A stretch of DNA of 64,000 nt, from NCBI GenBank assembly GCA_018524725.1, contig JAEUWP010000036.1, forward strand, positions 62,001 to 126,000. The letters run 5' to 3'. Made by a program: the position numbers and the translations under genes. Source of the stretch: Podaxis mareebaensis. Lineage: Eukaryota; Basidiomycota; Agaricomycetes; Agaricales; Agaricaceae. This document shows positions 49,301 through 58,700 of this stretch, piece by piece. Position 1 is the first letter of the stretch. Every line of letters starts with the position of its first letter. The notes beneath the pieces are model-generated. The model saw nothing but the letters and a program-made list of their open reading frames with translations. It made no database searches and was not told the DNA's origin.

Positions 49301-49777
49301 TGTAGTCTCCAGGGTCGAAGTCTTCTTTGTCGGTAGCGGAGAAGACCTGCGAGTTGATGGAGAGGGTTCCTTTCTTCCAGTCGATGTCGGGGTTTGTTTC
49401 CATGAAGAAAGGAAGTCCAAGGATCATGGACTTTTGCCCTATTTCAGAGACGTAGAAACGATGCTGTTTCCTTCGCGAATCGGCTTCGATATCAAGAAGG
49501 GCAGTATGGGTGATATTTCCTCCTTTGTTCAAGGATGAATCAGCGTTTCTAACAGGAATTTCTCGACGAAGTTTAGTGAGAGGGATGGAGTACTTCTCAA
49601 CGAACTTTGGAGACACGAAATTTGCCTGGGCACCGGAGTCAAGGAGAGCACGAGTGTGTACGACGGATTTTTTGAGGTGAACGGAAATGGGTATTTTGAA
49701 CGAGAGACCTGCTGCTACATTCACTTCGTTATTGTAAATAGAGGAAGAATAAGACGTCGTATCCTTATTCTTCCCAT
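46353..49777 (-). CDS. Retrotransposon pol: protease, RT, RNase H, integrase, chromodomain (two in-frame TGA stops)
   Basis: One frame runs from the gag end to 46353, interrupted only by TGA at 49274-49272 and 47537-47535 (spacings are exact multiples of three). In order it holds a retropepsin-type active site (TRALLDSGAQANFVSP) and reverse transcriptase (FFIQKKDGKLRPVQDYRYLN, FRTPFGLYEPMVMFFGMTNS, catalytic IYMDDIIIF). RNase H follows (IIIETDASKFATGGVLLQED), then an integrase zinc-binding part (HHDNPLVGHPG, GCLTCQQHN) and catalytic core (VIDLFSKFVVLIPC, TTAYHPQMNGAIERMHQELG). The C-terminal chromodomain is YEIEALLNHRQKGKKFQFLI and NTWEDEDNL. The frame also extends upstream of 49777, overlapping gag. 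The two stops lie between protease and RT and in the integrase N-terminal part. Each would separate essential domains, so this copy should not make full-length Pol without readthrough. Confidence 0.93.
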
Positions 49778-50887
49778 CTAAAAATCCTGTTCGTGCTCTT
49801 TCAACAAAACGGTAGCGAGACGATTCAAAAGTGCGGCGCGTTCTTTCTTCTTTTCTTCGGCATTGATCTCCATTGGAGCAGGATTTGACGGAGAGAACTT
49901 CTTGCAACGAATCGGTTGCGATGATCGGAGATGATAGTTCTTGGTCTTGTTGCGACGTTTTGGGCATTGGCGAGCCCAATGGTTCTTTGCTCCGCACACA
50001 ATGCATCTTCCTTCGGCGACGCGTTGTTTCTGTTTTTGTGTGAGAATCGCACAGTTCTCGAAGTTTTCTCTGAGTGGTTGTTCATTCTCGTCTTCGGTTT
50101 CCACTTCTGTGATACCTCCTTCGTCTTCTTCTTCTGCATTGTCCTCGCCTTTCTTATCGGACTCTTCCTCATCTCCAGTATCGTAATACTCATGGTGTAA
50201 CTCGTCGATATCCATCGGAACTCCTGGGGGTAATTGATGGTGTTTGCTTCCGTTCGAGTTTGTGTTTGAAAAGAAGGAAGTTGGAGCGAAACGATAGTTG
50301 CGATTTCTTTTCATGTGCATCTTCTGGTAACTTGTGACGAGATCCGCTGTGATTGTCTTCCATTCGGCGTACGTAGTCGGCTGCTGGGGGCAGAGTGTGA
50401 TATGGTTATAGAGGTCTTCGGGTATGGCGTCTTCATATAGTTGTGCTTGATGACCGTCATCTTCAATATTCACTTCTTGCAACAAGTAGTCGAAGCGTTG
50501 ATTGAACTCGAGGATGTCGGTATCGGCCATGCTAATTTTCATTTTGTGCAACTGTTGGAGAGCTTGTACCTTTTCAGTACAGGATTGGAATTGTGTACGA
50601 AGACCGTCAATGAAAGCTTGCCAAGTTCCGAAATTGTACGAATCGGTAGTGCAATCATACTTCTTGTTCAGGAACGAATTGCGGTACCCAGCGGCTGTTT
50701 TGTCGTAAAGACCTTGTAACGCGTAGAGGATTTTCTTTTCATCAGAGACACCGGCGTCGGTACAGAAGTGTTGAGGGTAAGCTAGGAAAATGATTTTGAG
50801 TTGATCTTCGAACGTTCTGAAACCGGAGGGTTTCCCATCGTATTTCGGAGCGTCGGGAAGTTTAGTACCATTCTGTTGAGAGGTCAT
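49778..50887 (-). CDS. Retrotransposon gag with zinc knuckle
   Basis: The 369-codon reading from ATG 50887 starts MTSQQNGTKLPDAPKYDGKP. It contains a typical Ty3-group capsid region (FRTFEDQLKIIFLAYPQHF, SYNFGTWQAFIDGLRTQFQS, ILEFNQRFDYLLQE, YEDAIPEDLYNHI). A very acidic segment (YYDTGDEEESDKKGEDNAEE) and one C-x2-C-x4-H-x4-C knuckle, CIVCGAKNHWARQC, follow. It ends KEHEQDF at a TAG in 49780-49778, directly after a run of five T. Pol continues in the -1 frame there. The same frame is open upstream to 52015 without a nearby ATG, so the start could lie further 5'. Confidence 0.88.
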   Translation of the reverse strand: MTSQQNGTKLPDAPKYDGKPSGFRTFEDQLKIIFLAYPQHFCTDAGVSDEKKILYALQGLYDKTAAGYRNSFLNKKYDCTTDSYNFGTWQAFIDGLRTQFQSCTEKVQALQQLHKMKISMADTDILEFNQRFDYLLQEVNIEDDGHQAQLYEDAIPEDLYNHITLCPQQPTTYAEWKTITADLVTSYQKMHMKRNRNYRFAPTSFFSNTNSNGSKHHQLPPGVPMDIDELHHEYYDTGDEEESDKKGEDNAEEEDEGGITEVETEDENEQPLRENFENCAILTQKQKQRVAEGRCIVCGAKNHWARQCPKRRNKTKNYHLRSSQPIRCKKFSPSNPAPMEINAEEKKKERAALLNRLATVLLKEHEQDF

Positions 50888-52015
50888 TGCTCCAAGACTC
50901 AAGTTCCGATTGGACAGAGAGCGGGGGCATCGATGTTGGTGCTGCTGGCGAAATGGAGGTTGCTCGAGAGCCGGGAACTGAAGGGGTGCTTGGTGTTCCT
51001 GGGTCGGAGTCGACGGGAGAGTTTGCCACTGAATCGGTTCTGGGGATTGGTTCCCAGTGTTTAATTGTTCCTCCTCCAGGGTAGATTTCTGGGAAGGGGG
51101 GTGCGATGACAGTGCTGAGGAAGTCGAGATTTCCGGCTTCGTAGTAGAGCCAGGCAGGTGCGGTGGTACGTCCCGGGATTGGGTCTGTTCCACTGAGGCG
51201 GTGGACGATGACTTCAGGGGGTCGGTTGCTCTGAGTTGCGAGACGGGGAGTGATGTGGGCGTCTTCATTTGCGATGTAGAAGATCCGGTAAGAAGGGGCT
51301 TCGAAGAGGTACCGGGCTGCGAAGTCAATTCCAGTCGAAAAAACCGAGCAGCAGCGGGGGCAGAGGCAACGGAGGATGTGGACCTTCTCAACAATCTGGT
51401 TTGTTGTTCGGACTGACTCTGCGATTTTTCGGAAGAGGTGCGGGGGTCTTCTGATTGCGAGGGGTAGGTTGTAGTAGTAGGTGATGATAGTTGCTTCGCT
51501 CTCCAAAATTGGAGGGCCCGTACTAGGGCGTTGAACGGCTCCTGTGGTTTCTCTCCGCGGAACGCGACTAAAGCAAGGTTGAATTTGTCTGCTTCTTCAA
51601 GCGCGTCTTCTAGTGCGTGAAAAGGTTGGTCAGAGAATTCGTTGAGGAGTTCGAATTGCCACTTGTAACGGAGTTGAAAGTAGAGGGCTGGTTCTAAGTC
51701 GAGAAGGGCGAGGGAAGTTTGTTTATAGGTGGTTACAAAATCTAGAAGATAGAGGAGAGTAGGGATATCAGAAGTGTGAAGCGAAAAGAAGTTAACAAGA
51801 GAGATAAGAGAAGATGAGTATTCTTGTCTTTGAAGTTCTTGATATACTAAAGGGTTTTGAAGCACTGACGTGTAGACCTCCTTGAGAGTGTCGACCCTTT
51901 GTTTCGGAAGAGGATAGAGTTCTTTGTATGGGTAAGGTTGTGAAGAAGAAGAACCGGAAGCTGAACGAGATAACGGTCGAGGCGGAATGGTGGTTAAAGA
52001 AGAAGTTTTACAAAT
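50888..52015 (-). other. Open in-frame extension upstream of the gag start
   Basis: The gag frame stays open for 376 codons upstream of ATG 50887, to a TGA at 52018-52016. The part at about 52000-51480 reads like real protein with helices (LISLVNFFSLHTSDIPTLLY, FHALEDALEEADKFNLALVA, FNALVRALQFWRAKQL). The part next to gag is a Ser/Thr/Pro/Gln-rich linker. No ATG opens it. The only internal ATG before 50887 lies about a third of the way from the gag end. It may be an N-terminal gag domain whose start is lost or formed by splicing, or a former separate ORF. Confidence 0.55.
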
Positions 52016-52350
52016 TCAGGTTCAGGTTGAGGAATGGTAATAGGAGAACGAGTAAAAACAAGGACGTTGTCAGAATAAATGAAGAAACGATTAGTTCTAG
52101 TAGAGAGGGGCAGATTGAAGGTGAGGTTGTTGACGGGTTTGACGTGCCGGACGACGTAGGGTAGGTCGGTGAACTTGCACTGAGGACAAAGGGTAGCAAG
52201 GCGAGAGCGATGAGGCTGAAGAGGTGGAATTGTGAACGACGATAGAGGATGATGAGAGGGACGAGAGAGGTGACACGAGGCGACGTCGTGTAGAAGAAGA
52301 AGAAATGCAGTGCTGAAATGATTCAGACGTGCGAAGACGAGAAGAGAGCA

Positions 52351-52438
52351 GAGGATGATACGTCGGGATGAGACTGAGTGTAGAGAGAGAGATAGAGGAT
52401 GATACGTCGGGATGAGACCAAGCGTAGAGAGAGAGAAA
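52351..52438. repeat. Two-copy 44-bp tandem repeat in the element leader
   Basis: GAGGATGATACGTCGGGATG starts at 52351 and again at 52395, each followed by a GAGAC..TAGAGAGAGAG stretch that differs at a few bases. The repeat ends next to the proposed priming site. Confidence 0.85.
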
Positions 52439-52439
52439 T

Positions 52440-52450
52440 AGAGTTATCTT
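52440..52450 (-). promoter_or_regulatory. Proposed self-priming binding site
   Basis: On the minus strand the 11 bases AAGATAACTCT lie two bases inside the 5' LTR. They are the exact reverse complement of AGAGTTATCTT at 52654-52644 within the LTR. That place is 32 nt downstream of a TATTTAAA box and is the expected transcript start. In Tf1 of fission yeast the first 11 nt of the RNA pair with the site next to the LTR and prime cDNA synthesis. Confidence 0.7.
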
Positions 52451-52452
52451 TT

Positions 52453-52877
52453 TGTTACGCTGTCTCCCTATAGAGGAACTACAGGTGAGGCGTACCACCG
52501 AGTAAGACTACTCGGTCTGAACACTCAGAAGCTACGTCCTAAAGGAATGACCCTAGGATATCGTAGGCTTATAGATGAGTGAGCGTAATGTGGGCAAGAG
52601 CACGAGTGAACTTAATCACGAGAGAGTGCAACACACAATAGTCAAGATAACTCTGCCGAACTACTACAGTGAGGCGGGTTTAAATACCTACTACCGGAGT
52701 CTGTATCTAAATACCTACAACTGAGAGCGAGGCTAGAACTATCTAATAGTCCGAGGGTAAAAAGGAACATGAGGAACATACGCGCTAGAACATGGACGCA
52801 ATAGAAGAAAGACGACGGAGAAAGTAAAAAGGAAACAATAGACAGAATATGAAATGTAAAACGGTTTCACCGTAACA
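52453..52877 (-). repeat. 5' LTR of the retrotransposon
   Basis: It is 425 bp and the same length as the other LTR. In element orientation U3 would be 52877 to about 52655, with the transcript starting near 52654. It differs from the 3' LTR at 52497, 52619, 52813 and 52862. Confidence 0.95.
52679..52686 (-). promoter_or_regulatory. TATA-like box of the retrotransposon promoter
   Basis: TATTTAAA on the minus strand inside the 5' LTR, 24 bases upstream of the 11-nt sequence proposed to be the RNA 5' end. Confidence 0.65.
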
Positions 52878-52882
52878 GCACC
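52878..52882 (+). repeat. Target-site duplication, right copy (GCACC)
   Basis: It directly follows the CCGTAACA end of the right LTR and is identical to 44638-44642. Confidence 0.95.
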
Positions 52883-53332
52883 TCACCTTTGGCTTTGGAT
52901 TTCTTGATGGTAAAAAATGGTAGTACCCCGGCCTCAACAAGCGAGCCAAGTCAATCAGCACGAATGCCCATCGGGGCTATTGTTGGTGGTACTGTTGGTG
53001 CCATAGTGGGACTGGTTGCCATTGCTTGCCTACTCCTGTTCTGGCGGCAGTGGAAGAAGCGCCAGCAAGTTGAGTTGGTGGGGGGGCTCATCATTGAACC
53101 GTTTGTTGGACAGTATCAAAAGGAGCAACCAAGCTCAGAAGAGTCTGTGCACCGGCCTTTTGGCGGAGGGCAAGGTATTCCCATGTCACCAGGAGCCCGC
53201 TTATCAACTACGGCATGGAGAGACACCCAGGCCTCACATTCGGCACACTCTATCACGCGACATGAGAGTGGTAGCTGGTTCCACCACGTTCAAGAGCCCC
53301 CACCCAATTATACCCCAACTGAGTGTCCTTGA

Positions 53333-54363
53333 GCGGGGGATGTGATCAGGGAACCTGGTGCGTTTATTAGTCCGCAGCGTGGTATGATGATCATTTCGGA
53401 TCGGAGTGTATGTACTGGAATCCAAGGACTTGGTGGACCCTATCATCAGATAATGTCCGGACATATAATGTACAGTAGATGTGAAATGCGATCAAGCGCA
53501 GAATTACAAAAATCCTCGTCGCCAAGACCTGTCGCCGTGCTGTTGTCACACAACTACCTCTCATCTTCGTCTCTCCGGGTGTAACACTCTTGTGTTTACA
53601 GAAAAGCAATCTACGACTGCAGACTCGTGAGTCGCTCATTTGTCGTCGCCACAGACCTTTCCACTCGTTTCTTCGGAACCTTCAGTGCCAACCAATGCTT
53701 AGTTTGCATGACCGTTACACATGTATTGCCAGTCTACCACACGTGTCGCACCGTGAGCGCTGATCTATGGTCGGGCCCTTCGAGCAACCACCTGATTCAT
53801 GTCCAATGGCAACTCGACGTACACGGTCATCCAATTCCATCATATCACTGGAAACTTTCGGTCTTCCAGATACAGACAACCCTCGCGGGAAATTACCCAT
53901 TAGGGGGATGCCACTCGTGTATGTCGCGTTATCATGCATCGGAAATAAAAGCAGGCTTACCCCATTAGGTAGAGTGGATGGACATTGGGCGCTGCTAATG
54001 GTTTAAGCGGGGATGATTGGCGCTGGATACCTCCTTTAGACTCTACTCCAGAGCTAGTGTTAAGAACACATTTACCCCCTGGTTCCCCGTCAAATGCATG
54101 GGAAGCACTGTGCTTGTGTGTTGGAGATCTCAAGCTCTGTTGTAGTGTCTCATCCAAAGCTCGTGCGCAACGGGGCGGAGCCCTTCTTCGGAAGCAAACG
54201 TCGACCGGGTGTTGAATTGAGATGCGTGACGGGCGGGTGTTATTAGTGGTGGTTCAGGTTCATCCACTAGTCTTATAACCCAGGCGGCTACAATCTTCTG
54301 GCCCATCTCTCCCCCGCGCTTTTCTGCCTTGGAACCCTCCTTGCGACCTGACCATTACGGTTT
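53333..54363. other. 1-kb spacer between two membrane-protein paralogues
   Basis: A plus-strand frame at 53627-53968 has no recognisable domain. No repeat was seen. It should hold the promoter of the gene at 54364. Confidence 0.55.
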
Positions 54364-55705
54364 ATGCCGATTCCAGCAACACCAAGATTCGTTGTTGTGG
54401 ATGATAATGACCCCGTCCTTACATACTCGGGCGCAGGTTGGAACGCAAACTTGATAGGGGGTTTGGACGACATTGGGACATGGGGCGCCCCATATTTACA
54501 TACGGTTCATGGAACATCGAAGGGTGGGACAGCATCATTTCAGTTTAATGGTACGAGAAATGTGATTTTCTACTGGGGGCACTCGATTTAACGAGTCATT
54601 AGGAAGTTATATACACGCCCTCGCAAGCTTCGAGAATACGGACAATGAGACGATCCCCGAGTGGCGATGCATCGTTGACGGAGTCCAAATTGCCAACGAA
54701 GACCCTCCTGAGTACCCAGAAAACAATTGGAAAATTTGCAACAGTGCTGATATGGACTTGACCGAGAGCGTCCATAACTTCACCCTTGACATCGAGGCTT
54801 CTCCGAAAAATTCCACGTTTTGGATTGACTGGATTGCGTATGTGCCTTCCCCCGGCGCGTCATTGGAACGAGCTTCGATCCTTCTACCCGCTGAGGATTC
54901 CGCTATCCTTTACGATGCGCCGTGGGGTCCCTGGGACCCATACAACATGATGGGAACAGCTCGGGGCGGTTCATCAGCCACTGTTAGTTTCGTAGGTGAG
55001 CCTGGCCTGTCGTCTGGTCCAAACCCTTGAATTTCATCATCCAGTCCGGTTGGCATAGGTGTTTCCGCCAGCTGGTATGGCTTCATAGCTGAAACAACCA
55101 CCTCAACCACTGGGAGGGGAAGCTACACCGTTGATGGAGGAAGTCCGATCGTTTTTACGTGGACTGGGGATAAGAACTACACTTCATACGGACATCTCTT
55201 CTTCACGACACCCGATTTTGAGCCTGGTCCGCATAAACTCAAAGTCACCTTTCTCGGCTCGTCTCCAAATGTATCTCCCCTCACGCTCTCTCACCTTATT
55301 GTGAAAAATGGCTCTTTCCCATCCTCCACACCGACACCCTCTGCAGCACCGGCTGGCTTTCCACCAATTCAGACAAATCGCATCATGAAGATCTTCGGGG
55401 GTGTGCTGGGAGGAGTAGTGGGTCTGTTCCTGATTGGATTAACCGCTGGATGTTTCTTATGGCGGCGACGAGAACGGCGCAGAAGGGCTGATTCGTCGAT
55501 AAAAGCTCAGCCTTTCGTGGCTTCTCCCGGTGGTGCCACAGAACCTCCGATTCCGGTGGTTTCTGGAAGTGATAGGCATAGAAGTCGAGGTAAGCACTCA
55601 ATGGGGGAAACCATCCCATTGTACCGCGATGCGCAACGACATCATGACAGTGGCCTACGTTTTCAAGAGATTGACGACGTACCGCCTAATTATACTATTT
55701 CTTGA
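54364..55705 (+). CDS. Single-pass membrane protein with two galactose-binding-like repeats (copy 3)
   Basis: Exons 54364-54550, 54603-54995 and 55059-55705 join in phase to 408 residues. The start MPIPATPRFVVVDDNDPVLT leads directly into repeat 1 with no signal peptide. Repeat 1 ends STFWIDWIAYVPSPGASLER, matching STFWFDWIEYLPSP in copy 1. Repeat 2 starts EDSAILYDAPW and has GSYTVDGGSPIVFTWTGDKN and LSHLIVKNGSFPSS. A hydrophobic helix (MKIFGGVLGGVVGLFLIGLT), WRRRERRRR and a tail ending DSGLRFQEIDDVPPNYTIS complete the family layout. Intron positions equal those of copies 1 and 2. It lies 1 kb downstream of the interrupted copy in the same orientation, suggesting tandem duplication. The function is unknown. 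Confidence 0.87.
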
Positions 55706-58700
55706 CGAAGCTCTATAACCTAACCTCTTTCTTGATCCCTGTTTGACCTAGGCACCCGCACATTTGGCTTCTGTTGTCCATCTTTCCTTCGCACCTGCAT
55801 ATCCATGTAATGTCACCTGTTCGGAAGTCACTAGACAATCGTTATGTACAACAACGCATTCTGCATTTTCGGTGATGATGTAGAATATGTACTAACTCCT
55901 GGGCTATAGGCGGCAGTTTCAGCTTCCGTTTGGGTGTAAGAAAATGATTGTGGTATAAAACGCACGTGTTTTGCTGATACTGCTGTGAAAAGGAGGTGAG
56001 CCTGAGACCGAGGGCAAGGGAACAGGCAGGCCCAAAAATCCTTCCTCGGGACAAAGCAGACTAGGGACGCACCCAGTCGCCACCATGATCGAGCACTGAA
56101 TTTTGATGTTCTATCTGACAACGAAGCCCAGGGCTAGCTGCAGCAAGGGAAGACATACTAATGATAATGACACACAAGATGCCTTTGAGCACAGACTCAA
56201 CCGCAAGTCGGGAGGCAAGACCACATCGAAAACCCTTTCGCTTCCATTACAGTAGCAGAGCTAGCAGTGTGTGGTAATGCACGGAATTAATATGCACCCC
56301 TTTATCCTCAGGGGTTGGAATCGTTGTTGGGTGCGCCCTTGACCACATCGGGGCCCTTTCCTGGAGCGTACAGAATCCGTGGTGTCTAGCGAATCGTAAA
56401 CATGTTTGTCTCTTGGATCCTCACTCCATGATTAAGCAAAATTAGAACAAGGAAAGGAAACGTTTACAAGATCCATAGTAGCACACGCGACGAAGTGGAC
56501 GAACCGAAGCGGGGCCACCAAGCCCTTCTTGACAATGTAATGAAGAGAAAGTGTCACTGGAGAATGTCCATGTTCATCCACAATGATCGACGTTGGAATA
56601 GATCCCGAGCTGAGAATAAAGAAGCAACGGAGGTTGTGGATAGACATATAGCTCGGAGCCAATCGAGGGTATCTAGTTGGTGATGTGTTCACATACGTAC
56701 TCGGAAGTTAGGAACGACCCGCCCTTCGTATTCTTTTCAAGTAGAGTCACTGGATTGTCTCGGCGGTGTTTCAATGGATGTGGAGTGCGACCGATGAATA
56801 CGGTGTACAGGGATGGCGAGTGGCCTTAGGAGCCAACCATTTTTCCTGGGCTAACCTTCCCTTGGGTAGGTGCAATAGCCAGAGCCATGGGAGGGAATAC
56901 GTTCGAGTCGTCGTCATCTTGAGATACCCGAGTACGACCCGAATCCGTGGGATGAACGACGAGTAGAATAAACATGTCTATCCTGACGATTTATCGGACT
57001 CAAACCAGCTTCAGACCTCCTCATAGTTGCGGAAAGCATGCAGAAATACAGGTAGTGCTTGAAATGTCGGAGAAACCAAAGTTCCACCCTAAATTTTCTG
57101 CAAACCTCAATACGACGACTGGGGGGCACGCGAGGATAGGGGCGGTGTGTGGCTTAAGCGGTGAGTTTGCAAAAGGTAGTTCGGACTCGAATCCAATTGT
57201 TAAGTCAAATTCGTGTCTTTTGGTGGTAAGACGATGAACAGACAGGGGGCTCTTAGGAATGATATATGTGCTACGATGAGGCAATAGCTTCAAATAGAAG
57301 ACATTCACCATGCCGGAACTTCGGTTGATATTCTCACAACCATGCACCATATATTCTCGGCCTCTTCAGACTTTGTTCTTCTTAAGCCCAGGGTTGTCAT
57401 TCCACCGTGGCAACCGTGTAGCCACGTCAATTTGCATTCGTCATGATGACCGAAACTGCGAAACTTCCGCCCCCTCAGAATGCACTAGATGTAAATCCAG
57501 TTGTGTGAAGAGATTGTTTGAGTCTGTATCTACCTTCGAGAGACACGAAGATGTTCGGGTAACCGAGATACCCAAAGGCGCTGAGAATAACCGAGGGCTG
57601 GAAACCTCTTGGTCTAAGACACACGACGAGGGGAGCGGGTGGGAAAGACTGATGTCTGAGAATCATGTGCAGTCATTGGCACTTGTTTAATGTGCCCTAC
57701 TGTATGTCTGCGGTCTCGCCTTTGTAGGGTGCTAACTAGTTCCGGGAAAATAAGGTTCACGGGCGTTGAGACACACCCCAAGAAGCATAGAATATAGTGG
57801 AGCTAGCAATTGGATTTGATATTTTGGGAAGGGAGCTTGGACAACGCGAGAAGTGGGGATGGATTGGGGAGATATAAATTCGACACCGGTCTTATGAGGC
57901 CAACATATCTCATTGCATAAGTAGATTCTGAGATGTACACTGCTACCACGTCACGCTTTTTGACGGCTAGCTTCTCGACCAGCATTAGTGCGATCCCTGC
58001 TCAGAGGAAGCGCGCTGTTGGGGAGGCCCGAAATAGACATGTTGTAGAGTGCAACGTGTATGATCTGTTTCGTCTATACGTGGCGCTAATTTCTCCTGCG
58101 CCTGTCTAGGAAGGAATCCTCGCATGAGAGTCACTTCAAGTTCATAATTCGGTCAAGAACCTCGAGTATGGTAAGTCGGGGGTCGACATGTGAGGCGAAA
58201 CCATGACAAGAAGGATGTCCGAATCTCCCGACTAGGCAGCCGGCACCCAAGAATCCTCTGGCGCTCATCCATCGGGTTTCAGGTGTGGTCGTTCGGAGGT
58301 TGTCAGCGAGGAACCCGAACACATCTGAGGTTGGGTCTGGAGAAAGAATGATAGTGATGATCTAGGATGGGATAGACAAAAATACTTGACAGAGGGCAGT
58401 GCAAATTCTCGAGATGCAGTAACGGTTGCTGGGGGCTAGGAAATTAAGCATTTCTGTGGGTTCGACAGACTGTGAGGCGAGCGGAGACTTGGAGAATTCG
58501 GCCGTGGTCAGGTCACAAGTGGGCAGAATCTGGAATAGGAGTGGTCAAAGGCGAAACGTCAACATTGAATATTGGACGCTGATTGGTATGGTGTGGCCGA
58601 TAGATCAATCAAACGTAACCGAAGAAAATTTTTTCGATGTCGCGCTTTAAGGTGGGCTACCAGAAGAGAGCGGGTTTAATCTTCAGATCTTCGCCTGAAA

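Larger units (their letters stand above)
44643..52877 (-). mobile_element. Ty3-type chromodomain LTR retrotransposon, Tf1-like self-priming layout
   Basis: The 8235-bp element runs on the minus strand. Two 425-bp LTRs (44643-45067, 52453-52877) begin TG and end CA, differ at four positions and are flanked by GCACC duplications. In transcript order it carries an open leader, gag with a zinc knuckle, a frame-shifted protease, reverse transcriptase, RNase H, integrase and chromodomain, then a separate zinc-knuckle ORF. This order and the chromodomain place it in the chromovirus branch of Metaviridae. No tRNA-type TGG primer site follows the 5' LTR. Instead an 11-nt stretch there is complementary to a site in the LTR. 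Three TGA stops within pol and the last ORF suggest the copy is no longer autonomous. Insertion destroyed a membrane-protein gene. Confidence 0.95.
43749..53332 (+). pseudogene. Two-repeat membrane protein gene (copy 2) split by an LTR retrotransposon
   Basis: Exons are 43749-43941, 43991-44380 and 44434-44642, then after the insertion 52883-53332. Repeat 1 begins KYIVVDDDDPRITYSGPDWF. Repeat 2 begins QMDPSISYDTHW and continues TSVSWYASIPSAKVNPGTAT to VVTYLGSEGT. It breaks there because the retrotransposon starts at 44643. The frame resumes directly after the target duplication with SPLALDFLMVKNGSTPA, then a membrane helix (MPIGAIVGGTVGAIVGLVAI), WRQWKKRQQ and the family tail EPPPNYTPTECP, stop 53330-53332. 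Apart from the insertion no stop or frameshift was found. The gene was therefore apparently intact until the insertion. The 5' part could still give a truncated protein without the membrane anchor. Confidence 0.87.

Noticed and set aside
49931..50200. Plus-strand hydrophobic frames inside gag
   Set aside because: They are antisense readings of the acidic and knuckle-coding part of gag, with no independent support.
52097..52498. 133-codon minus-strand frame running from the 5' LTR into the leader
   Set aside because: It crosses the LTR boundary and the proposed priming site, is low complexity, and is not in the gag frame. It is treated as chance.
52453..52877. The right LTR as a solo LTR from a separate event
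   Set aside because: It pairs with 44643-45067 in the same orientation, with equal length, about 99% identity and a shared GCACC duplication, so both belong to one element.
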